Source: Oscillospiraceae bacterium (GTDB lineage Bacteria; Bacillota; Clostridia; Oscillospirales; Ruminococcaceae). Taken from it: DNA of 39,797 nt. Positions 1 through 6,328 of this stretch are shown here, in pieces. A model generated the notes under the pieces. That model was not told the DNA's origin and did no database searches. It saw nothing but the letters and a program-made list of their open reading frames with translations. Every line of letters starts with the position of its first letter. Positions within the stretch are counted from its first letter, which is position 1. Made by a program: the position numbers and the translations under genes. Location of the stretch: contig JAILIG010000025.1 of assembly GCA_024695445.1 (NCBI GenBank), positions 1 to 39,797 on the forward strand, given 5' to 3'.

Positions 1-62
1 CCCAGATCAATCAGCTCCTGCGGCACGCCGCCGAGCGCCTCTGACAAATCCAGAGCTTTCAC
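1..62 (-). CDS. Start of a probable anti-sigma factor (partial, cut by window edge)
   Basis: Only the first 20 codons are visible, reading VKALDLSEALGGVPQELIDL from a GTG at 60-62. The GTG overlaps the stop codon of the ECF sigma gene as GTGA, so the two are almost certainly translationally coupled. An acidic, leucine-rich opening of this kind directly behind an ECF sigma gene is the usual position of a membrane anti-sigma factor. The identity is inferred from position; nothing of a membrane segment or sigma-binding domain can be seen before the window ends. Confidence 0.6.
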   Translation of the reverse strand, partial: MKALDLSEALGGVPQELIDL

Positions 63-619
63 AGCAATCCCTCCTGTTCCAGATATTCTTTCAGTTTGCC
101 GCGGGCACGCAGCAGCGCCATTTTGACGGCACTTTCCCGCATCCCGTTCTGCTTTGCGATGTCCCGCACAGAGTGGGAAAGGAAATACCGCTGAATAAAG
201 AGCCGTGCCGTGTCCTGCGGGAGTGTTTTGAGCCATGCAGTCAGCGCGGCAGTCAGCGCCCGCTGTTCGACCTGCTTTTCCACCCGTTCGTCTGAGGGGA
301 GGATTTCGGAAAGCTCATCCAGCGAGGCCGAAAACTGCACACCGCCGCGCTTTTGGCGATGCGCGGACTTGTACTTGTCAAGTGCGGCATTGCGCACCAG
401 TGCGGCAAGGTAAGCGCGCAGGCTGACCGGACACTGCGGCGGAATCGAATTCCAGACATTCATCAGCATATCATTGACGCATTCCTCTGCATCCTCACTG
501 TTTCCGATGATCTGTTCGGCAATCTGAAAGCAGAGTGCGCCGTATGACTCTCTGATGAATTGCAGTGCGCGTTCATCCCGCTTCTGCAGCAGCGAAATGA
601 TCTGACGGTCATCCGGCAT
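59..619 (-). CDS. ECF-type RNA polymerase sigma factor
   Basis: A 186-residue sigma-70 family protein of ECF size that would direct RNA polymerase to a small regulon. Region 2 is visible as a helical stretch with the acidic run EDAEECVNDMLMNVW, followed by LRAYLAALVRNAALDKYK. Region 4 near the C-terminus has the helix-turn-helix LSHSVRDIAKQNGMRESAVKMALLRARGKLKEYL. The start at 619 is chosen because AGGAGGTGAG sits just upstream; the frame stays open further upstream but has no other ribosome site. The stop overlaps the GTG start of the next gene by four bases. Regulation is probably by that anti-sigma factor and perhaps by autoactivation from the ECF-like promoter at 645-669. The target regulon is unknown. 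Confidence 0.9.
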   Translation of the reverse strand: MPDDRQIISLLQKRDERALQFIRESYGALCFQIAEQIIGNSEDAEECVNDMLMNVWNSIPPQCPVSLRAYLAALVRNAALDKYKSAHRQKRGGVQFSASLDELSEILPSDERVEKQVEQRALTAALTAWLKTLPQDTARLFIQRYFLSHSVRDIAKQNGMRESAVKMALLRARGKLKEYLEQEGLL

Positions 620-644
620 AGGCTCACCTCCTCTTATACATTCA

Positions 645-669
645 GACGACAAACAGCGGATTTGGTCAC
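645..669 (-). promoter_or_regulatory. Possible ECF-type promoter for the sigma operon
   Basis: On the minus strand GTGACC (664-669) is followed 15 bases later by CGTC (645-648), which resembles the GAAC/ACC-type -35 and CGTC -10 elements of ECF promoters. It lies about 25 bases before the sigma start. Autoregulation would be typical, but the -35 match is imperfect. Confidence 0.3.
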
Positions 670-693
670 TTTCCGGAAAATATCCGGCGGACA

Positions 694-722
694 TTGCTTT
701 TTTTTCGGAAATATGGTATGAT
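694..722 (+). promoter_or_regulatory. Sigma-A type promoter for the phospholipase C-like gene
   Basis: TTGCTT (694-699), a 17-base spacer that includes a run of T, and TATGAT (717-722). It points at the gene starting at 779 and gives a leader of about 50 bases. Confidence 0.6.
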
Positions 723-778
723 AATAGCAGAGTGACAGAGCCGGTCCGGCCGGCGTCCGTCAGACAATGGAGGGAATT

Positions 779-1942
779 ATGGCAAACATTGAAACGCAGG
801 CATATCCGTCTACACACTGCGGCATTGTCCGTGCTGCAGCCGTATTGCTGAAACTGGACAACCATCCGGCTGCGGACCGTTACGACGCCGGCACTGTGGA
901 AACCATGGTCGAGGAGGCCTCTGCGCCCGACCGCATGGGAGACCGCTTGCAGGGGAGCGGGCTGCATTATTACTGCTCTGTCACGCCGGAGGGCGTTGCC
1001 CGCACGGTGCGCGGCTATGAGGGGATTTTCCCGAATTCGCTCGGCGATCTGGCGCCCTCACCGCTGACCATGATGACATCCGAATACATTACGGCCGTCG
1101 CGCTGGAGCGGCTCGGAAACCGCTTTGCCGCAGCAAAGTGTCTGGCGCGTGCCGCACATATGCTCGCGGATGTCTGCTGCCCGCCGCACAGTGCAGGGCT
1201 GTCCTATTATTCGCGCTATGCGTCCAACCACAAGCGCTATGAGTCCGACGGCGAGACTTATTTCTGGACGGAAAAGTTCGGAACGACCGATCCGGTGACG
1301 GCTGCCGAGCAGTGGGCGGCGCTCTGTGCCGGACAGGCTCCGTATGAAACATATGACAATCTGCTGAAGGGCGCCTCGGACGGCGACCTGTTCCGGAAGA
1401 TGAGCCGTTTTCCGGACATCTGCCGTGAGATCGCGCTTTCCGGCGCAGGCGAGCTGCCCTCTGTGCTCAGCAACGACGCAGAGCTGCGCCGCCAGTCGAT
1501 CGACCGCCGGCTGATCCTCTCGATTGTCCACACGGCGGCGCTGTTTGCGGCCTTTGACCGTGATGTCAGAGACCTTTCCGTAAAGGTTCCGCAGGAGCAG
1601 ACGCCGTACCGCCTTTATTCCTACGGCGCAGGAAAAACGCTGTTCCGCGAGCCGCTGTATGTGCGCTTTGAAGAGGACGGCAGCATCGAGCTGCTGACGC
1701 AGGAGGGTGCCTATCTTGCCGTGACGCGCTTCGGCAGCGTCCGCCTGACCGACCAGACCGCAGGGATGACGACGCGGTTCCGCTTTGGCTTTGAGCCGAT
1801 GATGACGCTTTACCCGAACGGCGATATTTACCGTCTGCTGGCTGTCATCGGCAAGCGGTTCTGCTCTGTTCGCCGTTTCCTGCACAAGCGCTCGCCGCAT
1901 TTCTCCACGCAGACCGGCTTCCGGCTGGATGCTGCCGATTGA
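779..1942 (+). CDS. Zinc-dependent phospholipase C-like protein with C-terminal beta domain
   Basis: 387 residues. The N-terminal 160 residues carry the ligand pattern of zinc-dependent phospholipase C (B. cereus PLC fold): H13, D51, H63, H127, D131, H137, H151 and E155. The spacing H-4-D-6-H-14-H-4-E is the same as in the B. cereus enzyme. Only the N-terminal Trp ligand is missing, because no signal peptide precedes H13, so the protein appears cytoplasmic. Residues from about 265 onward form a separate beta-rich part, perhaps a fascin/trefoil-like domain. The start at 779 is preferred over the ATG at 767 because GGAGGG at 769-774 sits just before it. It is transcribed alone, away from the ECF operon, and ends at a hairpin. 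Fold confidence is high; the substrate (phospholipid or other phosphoester) is unknown. Confidence 0.75.
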   Translation: MANIETQAYPSTHCGIVRAAAVLLKLDNHPAADRYDAGTVETMVEEASAPDRMGDRLQGSGLHYYCSVTPEGVARTVRGYEGIFPNSLGDLAPSPLTMMTSEYITAVALERLGNRFAAAKCLARAAHMLADVCCPPHSAGLSYYSRYASNHKRYESDGETYFWTEKFGTTDPVTAAEQWAALCAGQAPYETYDNLLKGASDGDLFRKMSRFPDICREIALSGAGELPSVLSNDAELRRQSIDRRLILSIVHTAALFAAFDRDVRDLSVKVPQEQTPYRLYSYGAGKTLFREPLYVRFEEDGSIELLTQEGAYLAVTRFGSVRLTDQTAGMTTRFRFGFEPMMTLYPNGDIYRLLAVIGKRFCSVRRFLHKRSPHFSTQTGFRLDAAD

Positions 1943-1953
1943 GCCCTGTACCT

Positions 1954-1998
1954 GCCGGTGCAGCCGGAGTCCGCTCCGTGCTGAACCGGCTTTCCCTT
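1954..1998 (+). terminator. Hairpin terminator after the phospholipase C-like gene
   Basis: An interrupted stem (GCCGGT at 1954-1959 with ACCGGC at 1985-1990, plus inner CAGC/GCTG and GGAG/CTCC pairs) is followed by TTTCCCTT. The U-tract is imperfect. Confidence 0.5.
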
Positions 1999-2006
1999 AT
2001 TCAAGC

Positions 2007-2036
2007 GAAAAAAAGCCGCCCTGAAAGCGGGGCGGT
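2007..2036 (-). terminator. Rho-independent terminator of the small RNA candidate
   Basis: On the minus strand CCGCCC (2030-2035), an 8-base loop and GGGCGG (2016-2021) are followed by seven U (complement of 2008-2014). On the plus strand there is no T-tract, so it acts for the minus strand only. Confidence 0.8.
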
Positions 2037-2064
2037 GTCGGAAACATCATGACAAGCAATTAGG

Positions 2065-2096
2065 ATGAATTCACATTGAGAGGGTTATGAATTCAC
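2065..2096 (-). repeat. Two 10-bp direct repeats, 22-bp period, in the small RNA leader
   Basis: GTGAATTCAT occurs exactly at 2087-2096 and 2065-2074 (minus strand), start-to-start 22 bases, beginning about five bases after the predicted transcription start. It could be a two-site protein operator just downstream of the promoter or a repeated RNA motif. Confidence 0.6.
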
Positions 2097-2107
2097 GGTA
2101 CGACTTG

Positions 2108-2136
2108 ATTATAGCATATCTTGCGGTGAATTGCAA
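2108..2136 (-). promoter_or_regulatory. Consensus sigma-A promoter of the small RNA candidate
   Basis: Minus strand TTGCAA (2131-2136), 17-base spacer, TATAAT (2108-2113). The next minus-strand gene downstream is the ECF sigma gene at 619, beyond a strong terminator. Confidence 0.75.
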
Positions 2137-2284
2137 CACATTGCCTTGAGATTCTACAATTATTCCATGAAACAGCCTGCCCTGTTGTGCAACTTTCACA
2201 AAGTTGGGACAGAGAACGGGGATTTTACCCCCTGAGAACCGTACTGTAATTGAAAGCAGCTTTCAGAAGTAAAGGAGAAGCAGG
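2137..2284. other. Leader region of the second ECF operon with inverted repeat
   Basis: No gene is seen here and no good sigma-A promoter points to the sigma gene at 2285. Visible structure is a perfect inverted repeat CAACTTT-CAC-AAAGTTG (2190-2206), a small GGGG/CCCC hairpin around 2217-2231, and GAGAAC at 2212 and again at 2234. The operon may be read from an ECF-type promoter, but no clear CGTC -10 was found. The ribosome site AAGGAG is at about 2273. Confidence 0.4.
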
Positions 2285-2833
2285 ATGGAGTACAGCGAGA
2301 ACTGCTACCGCCGGTTTCTGGACGGAGACGAATCCGCCTTCACGGAAATCATTGCGGAGCACCGCGGTCCGGTCACCTTTTTCATCCAGCGCTATGTTCA
2401 CGACATCTGTGCCGCAGAGGATATTGCGGCAGATGTGTTCATGGAGCTGGTCGTGCATCCGCATAAATACCGGTTCGGCACACCGCTCAGAACCTATTTG
2501 CTCGTGCTTGCGCGCAGCCGGGCAATCGACTGGCTGAGACGGGAAAAACACCGTCAGGCGGTACCGCTTGAGGATGTCGCGGAGCAGCTTGCCGATACCA
2601 AATCGCTGGAGGATGAGGTTTTGCGCAGCGAGCGCAGCCGCATTCTGCACGAGGCAATCGGGAAGCTCCCGCCGGAACAGCAGGCAGCGCTGCATCTCGT
2701 TTACTTTGATGAGCAGAGCTATGCCGACACGGCTAAAATCCTGCATATCACAAAGAAACGGGTTGACCATCTGCTCTGCCGCGCGAAACAGTCACTGCGC
2801 AGCATCATCGGAGAGGACGGTGTGCTGAATTGA
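2285..2833 (+). CDS. ECF-type sigma factor of the serpin operon
   Basis: 182 residues. Region 2 spans about 5-95, with the acidic AAEDIAADVFMELV and the promoter-melting-type helix LVLARSRAIDWLRREKHR. Region 4 is near 125-175, with KLPPEQQAALHLVYFDEQSYADTAKILHI as recognition-helix context. It starts at ATG 2285 behind AAAGGAGAAGC. The stop codon overlaps the TTG start of the anti-sigma gene as TTGA, which implies coupled synthesis in near-equal amounts. Two serpin genes follow with gaps of only 12 and 24 bases and no terminator, so the sigma factor, its regulator and the serpins appear to be one transcription unit. The sigma factor probably drives this same operon. The inducing signal is not known. 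Confidence 0.92.
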   Translation: MEYSENCYRRFLDGDESAFTEIIAEHRGPVTFFIQRYVHDICAAEDIAADVFMELVVHPHKYRFGTPLRTYLLVLARSRAIDWLRREKHRQAVPLEDVAEQLADTKSLEDEVLRSERSRILHEAIGKLPPEQQAALHLVYFDEQSYADTAKILHITKKRVDHLLCRAKQSLRSIIGEDGVLN

Positions 2834-3387
2834 GAAGAACAAACGAAGAATTCGCCGCAGAGGTCATGCGCCGCAGTGCGGAGTACCGGCGCAGACGCAT
2901 CAGTGTAATCAGGATATGTGCGTCGGCTGCCGCCTGTCTGCTGCTGACGGTCGGCGGCACGGCATTTATGGCAATCAGAATAAGAAGCAAGTCCGCCTCT
3001 TGCGTTTCTTCTGCCGCACCGCCCAAGGATGAGGAGTCAAAGGCCACCGTTTCGACTTCGGAGCCGCCTGCTCTGCCGGCTTTGCGGATTGAAACCGAAC
3101 AGTCCTCCTATCCGGCCGGCACCGCCGAAATCCCCGTCACGGTTACCAATCAGAGCGATGAACCGGTTTCGGTGCATCCGTATGAGTTTCAGGCCGTGCA
3201 GGGCGGGAACAGCCTTTTTGTCCACATCGACCTGCCGGAGGAGGCGCTCCGCCGGATGACCGTGACCGTTCAGCCCGGTACCTCCGAGACGCTGATGTTC
3301 CCGGCTGCGGAATATCTGCACGACCTGACGGGCCGCTTCACGCTGTATCTGCACGATGCAGAGACAGAATTTGACTACGGAAACTGA
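2830..3387 (+). CDS. Membrane anti-sigma-like protein with extracytoplasmic Ig-like domain
   Basis: 185 residues, starting at the TTG at 2830 inside the sigma stop codon. A basic cytoplasmic stretch of about 26 residues (FAAEVMRRSAEYRRRRISVI) precedes one membrane segment at about 27-49. A Ser/Pro-rich spacer follows, then a beta-rich domain from about 80 to 185 (EIPVTVTNQSDEPVSVHPYE) resembling small Ig-like domains. The cytoplasmic part is short for a canonical anti-sigma domain, and no zinc-binding HxxxCxxC is present. The role as the sigma's partner is inferred from the coupled start, topology and position. Signal sensing by the outer domain would be the natural model. Confidence 0.7.
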   Translation: MRRTNEEFAAEVMRRSAEYRRRRISVIRICASAAACLLLTVGGTAFMAIRIRSKSASCVSSAAPPKDEESKATVSTSEPPALPALRIETEQSSYPAGTAEIPVTVTNQSDEPVSVHPYEFQAVQGGNSLFVHIDLPEEALRRMTVTVQPGTSETLMFPAAEYLHDLTGRFTLYLHDAETEFDYGN

Positions 3388-3399
3388 GGAGTGATTTTC

Positions 3400-4680
3400 A
3401 TGAAATCATGGACCAAGAAACTGACGGCTTTGCTGCTGACGGCAGGAATGTCCCTGAGCGTGGCCGCCTGCAATTCGCCGTTCCGGAAGTCGCTGACGGC
3501 ACTGCCGGTTTCTCTGCCGGGCTGCCTGACCGATCAGATTCAGACGGATCAGCCTCCGAAAAAGCAGCCGGACGTACAGTTTACCGGTGCGCAGACCGCA
3601 TTTGCGCTGGCTTTGCTGCAAAAAACAGCGGCAAAGGACAGCGGCAGGAATCTGCTGCTCTCGCCGTATTCCGTGATGCAGGCGCTTGCCATGACCTTGA
3701 ACGGCGCCGCCGGCAAAACCAGATCGGATATGGAGCAGGTGCTCGGCGGCATTTCCGCGCAGGAGCTCAACGCCTATCTGCATCAGTACCGCACCGGCCA
3801 GCCGAAGGGCAGCGAAGCACAGATGCTTTCGGCCAACTCCGTCTGGTATGCAAAGCAGGAGACCGCGATTCCCGTCAGTGAGGAGTTTCTGAAAACCGTA
3901 TCGGGATGCTACGGCGCGGAGGCTTATCAGTGCGTGTTCAACGAGTCTGCTGCGGACGATATGAACAAGTGGATCGACGCAAAGACCGCGCATATGATAC
4001 CGAACATGATCGGCGAGATCAGTCCGGACACATGGATGTACCTCCTCAATGCCTGTGTCTTCGATGCGAAATGGCAGCAGAAGTACGAGCGCGGCAGAAT
4101 CACGGAAAGGGAATTCCATCAGGCGGACGGCTCCGCGAAGAATGTGAAAATGATGTTTTCGGATGAAAAATACTTCCTGAAGGATACGAATGCCAGAGGT
4201 TTTCTCAAGCCCTACCGCGGCGACCGCTATGCCTTTGCGGCAATTCTGCCCGATGAGGACATCTCCGTCACGGATTATGTTGCCGCGCTGACGCCGGAAC
4301 GGTTGCAGGAACTGCTTTCCCAAAGGACGGAAGCAGAGGTGACGGCCGGTCTGCCGAAGTTCTCGGCCGAATACGGCACCGACCTTCGGAATGCCCTGAC
4401 GGAAATGGGCATGGGCGATGCCTTTGACGGCGGCGCTGCCGATTTTTCCGCAATGACTGCCGGCGGGCAGAAGGGGCTGTATATCAGCGGTGTGCAGCAT
4501 CAGACACGCATCGAGGTCGATGAAACCGGCACAAAGGCTGCTGTCGCGACATCTGTCAGTGTGTGCAGCGCCGCGCCGCCGGATCAATACAAGGTGACGC
4601 TCGACCGCCCGTTCCTCTACTGCATTCTCGACCTTGAAACGAATCTGCCGGTCTTTATCGGCATTCTGCAATCCGTCTGA
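3400..4680 (+). CDS. Lipoprotein serpin (serine protease inhibitor family), first of tandem pair
   Basis: 426 residues. A lipoprotein signal ends in SVAAC, so Cys24 would be lipidated and the protein held on the outer face of the membrane. The serpin core is complete: NLLLSPYSVMQALAMTLNGA near residues 83-102 and DRPFLYCILDLETNLPVFIG at the C-terminus. The reactive-centre hinge reads GTKAAVATSV (G377 is P15), with small residues at P12-P9 as in inhibitory serpins. Counting gives P1-P1' as Ala391-Ala392. This would favour elastase- or subtilisin-like targets. The start at 3400 is chosen over the GTG at 3391 because GAGGAG lies at the proper distance and the signal peptide begins there. The protein has no dockerin, unlike cellulosomal serpins. 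Confidence 0.92.
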   Translation: MKSWTKKLTALLLTAGMSLSVAACNSPFRKSLTALPVSLPGCLTDQIQTDQPPKKQPDVQFTGAQTAFALALLQKTAAKDSGRNLLLSPYSVMQALAMTLNGAAGKTRSDMEQVLGGISAQELNAYLHQYRTGQPKGSEAQMLSANSVWYAKQETAIPVSEEFLKTVSGCYGAEAYQCVFNESAADDMNKWIDAKTAHMIPNMIGEISPDTWMYLLNACVFDAKWQQKYERGRITEREFHQADGSAKNVKMMFSDEKYFLKDTNARGFLKPYRGDRYAFAAILPDEDISVTDYVAALTPERLQELLSQRTEAEVTAGLPKFSAEYGTDLRNALTEMGMGDAFDGGAADFSAMTAGGQKGLYISGVQHQTRIEVDETGTKAAVATSVSVCSAAPPDQYKVTLDRPFLYCILDLETNLPVFIGILQSV

Positions 4681-4704
4681 GTGCATCCTGACAGGAGAAC
4701 GATG

Positions 4705-5952
4705 ATGAAAAAACTGAAACTGACGGCGCTTCTGGCCGCATCTCTGCTGCTGGTCAGCTGCGGGAGCCTTCATGTCAAGGCCGCAGATCTGACGGCCGGC
4801 TATACGCCGCGGCAGACGGAGGAACACCGGCTGACACCGGAATTTGCATCCGGGCAGACCACTTTTGCGCTCAGTCTGCTGCAAAAAACAGCTGAAGCGC
4901 GTCCGGACGACAATCTGCTGATTTCGCCCTATTCCATGATGCAGGCGCTTGCGATGACGGCAAACGGTGCTGCCGGACGGACAGGTGCGCAGATGACGCA
5001 GGTGCTTTCCGGCGGCCGGCCGCTCAGCGAGCTGAATGCCGATCTCTGCTGCTGGCGGAAGGCACAGCCCGACACGGAAGGCTGCCGCCTCAAAACCGCA
5101 AACAGCATCTGGTTCCGGGATTCGTCCGGTTTTCATGTACGCCCGGAATTCCTGCAAACAAACGCCGATTACTACGGCGCCGCTGCATATGCTGCCCCGT
5201 TTGACGGCAGTACGGTGCGGGATATCAACCGCTGGGTAAGCCACGCGACCGACGGCATGATTCCGGAGCTGCTGGACGATCTACAGGACGGAAACCGGGA
5301 AGACATGATGCTGATGATCAACGCCGTGACCTTTGACGCACGCTGGGAAACCCGCTGTAAGAAGGAAGATCAGGTGAAAAACAGCATCTTCCGTGCCGCA
5401 GACGGCACAGAGCAGTCCGTCACGATGCTTCGCACACGGGAATCGCGCTGGTTCTGCTGCGAGGGCGGACAGGGCTTTCTGAAGCCGTATCAGGCGTCAT
5501 ATGATTTCGCCGCGATTCTGCCGGATGAGGGAACGACACCGCTGCAGCTTCTGCAATCTCTGACACCGGATACCCTGCTGACGGTACTGACAAAGCCGGA
5601 GCCCTGCTCTGTGGAGACGATGATGCCGGTGTTCCGGTATGAAGACAGCAACCGGTTTGAGGAAACGCTGATTGCGATGGGCATGGCAGATGCCTTTACA
5701 TCCTCTGCCGATTTTTCCGGCATCACGGACAGCACGCCGCTGCAAATCACGGAGGTTCTGCAAAAAACGCAGATCATACTGGATGCGGACGGCACAAAAG
5801 CCGGCGCTGCAAGCTCCGTCCGCGGCTCCAAATCTGCGGAACCGCCGCAGCAGATCAAAAAGGTCATTCTGGACCGTCCGTTTGTCTATCTGATTACGGA
5901 CAGAGAAACCGGCATACCGGTTTTCGCGGGGATTTTGCAGTCTGTCAGTTGA
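4705..5952 (+). CDS. Lipoprotein serpin, second of tandem pair
   Basis: 415 residues from ATG 4705 (ATG 4702 is possible; AGGAG at 4693-4697 fits 4705 better). The lipobox LLVSC gives Cys19. Core serpin motifs match the upstream paralogue: NLLISPYSMMQALAMTANGA and DRPFVYLITDRETGIPVFAG. The hinge is GTKAGAASSV (G363 as P15). Counting gives P1 Ser377 with Lys376 at P2, or P1 Lys376 if the loop is one residue shorter, so its target protease should differ from that of the first serpin. Gly at P11 and Ser at P8 and P7 are tolerable for loop insertion, so it is probably inhibitory. It lies 24 bases behind the first serpin and ends the ECF operon; the next promoter overlaps its stop codon. Confidence 0.92.
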   Translation: MKKLKLTALLAASLLLVSCGSLHVKAADLTAGYTPRQTEEHRLTPEFASGQTTFALSLLQKTAEARPDDNLLISPYSMMQALAMTANGAAGRTGAQMTQVLSGGRPLSELNADLCCWRKAQPDTEGCRLKTANSIWFRDSSGFHVRPEFLQTNADYYGAAAYAAPFDGSTVRDINRWVSHATDGMIPELLDDLQDGNREDMMLMINAVTFDARWETRCKKEDQVKNSIFRAADGTEQSVTMLRTRESRWFCCEGGQGFLKPYQASYDFAAILPDEGTTPLQLLQSLTPDTLLTVLTKPEPCSVETMMPVFRYEDSNRFEETLIAMGMADAFTSSADFSGITDSTPLQITEVLQKTQIILDADGTKAGAASSVRGSKSAEPPQQIKKVILDRPFVYLITDRETGIPVFAGILQSVS

Positions 5953-5977
5953 CATTTTCCGCCGGTTGTGGTATGAT
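5949..5977 (+). promoter_or_regulatory. Consensus sigma-A promoter overlapping the serpin stop codon
   Basis: TTGACA (5949-5954), 17-base spacer, TATGAT (5972-5977). The -35 box contains the stop codon of the second serpin. It serves the small membrane protein at 6010. Confidence 0.8.
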
Positions 5978-6009
5978 GGTAACAAATCACGAAACCGGAG
6001 GCATCTGAC

Positions 6010-6252
6010 ATGAATCTCAATCTTCCGCAGCAGGACGGTCCTGCCAAGTTTTTCTCCATTTTGCAGTTTATCGTATTTCTCGCGCTGTTCATCGGTCTGT
6101 ACCTGTTTCTGCGCAGACTGACGGATTCGACGCTGCTGCGCATTGTATTTCTGATCGGTGACTATATCGTCTGTGCGCTGATCTCATTCTGCCTGCTGAA
6201 GCCGCTGTCCGACAAGGCGGCAGCCGAGGTGCGCAGCCGGAAAAAGAAGTGA
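6010..6252 (+). CDS. Small two-helix membrane protein of unknown function
   Basis: 80 residues, with two hydrophobic segments at about 13-33 and 42-64 and a charged tail ending RSRKKK. CGGAGG lies at the proper distance before ATG 6010. It has its own consensus promoter and terminator, so it is monocistronic and probably constitutively expressed. I do not recognise a family; nothing ties it to the serpins or to the sporulation operon on the opposite strand. Confidence 0.75.
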   Translation: MNLNLPQQDGPAKFFSILQFIVFLALFIGLYLFLRRLTDSTLLRIVFLIGDYIVCALISFCLLKPLSDKAAAEVRSRKKK

Positions 6253-6261
6253 TGCAGCAAC

Positions 6262-6315
6262 AAACGGCTCTGTGACCGGATATCCGAGCGGATACCGGTG
6301 CAGAGCCGTTTTTTT
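6262..6315 (+). terminator. Strong hairpin terminator, possibly bidirectional
   Basis: ACGGCTCTG (6264-6272) pairs with CAGAGCCGT (6301-6309), followed by seven T on the plus strand. On the minus strand the stem is followed by TTTGTTG, so it may also stop the sigF operon, which ends at 6329. Confidence 0.85.
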
Positions 6316-6328
6316 GTGCAGAGAGCGG

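Larger units (their letters stand above)
2007..2101 (-). ncRNA. Candidate small RNA gene (orphan promoter-to-terminator unit)
   Basis: A consensus minus-strand promoter at 2108-2136 would start RNA near 2101. A strong hairpin with seven U ends it near 2007, giving about 95 nt. There is no plausible coding frame between them: the few ATGs are followed quickly by stops or run through the terminator stem. The RNA contains GUGAAUUCAU twice (2087-2096 and 2065-2074). It lies convergent to the phospholipase C-like gene and divergent from the second ECF operon, and no minus-strand gene lies close enough to be its source. I do not recognise it as 6S RNA, SRP RNA, tmRNA or RNase P. An alternative is a leader of a lost gene. 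Confidence 0.5.

Noticed and set aside
2212..2239. GAGAAC repeated 22 bases apart before the second ECF operon, considered as ECF -35 elements
   Set aside because: No CGTC-like -10 follows either copy at 16-17 bases, and six-base repeats occur easily by chance.
3406..5244. A long minus-strand open frame opposite the two serpin genes
   Set aside because: It spans two genes and their intergenic gap, has the composition of a reverse frame and no start signal. The plus-strand serpins are certain.
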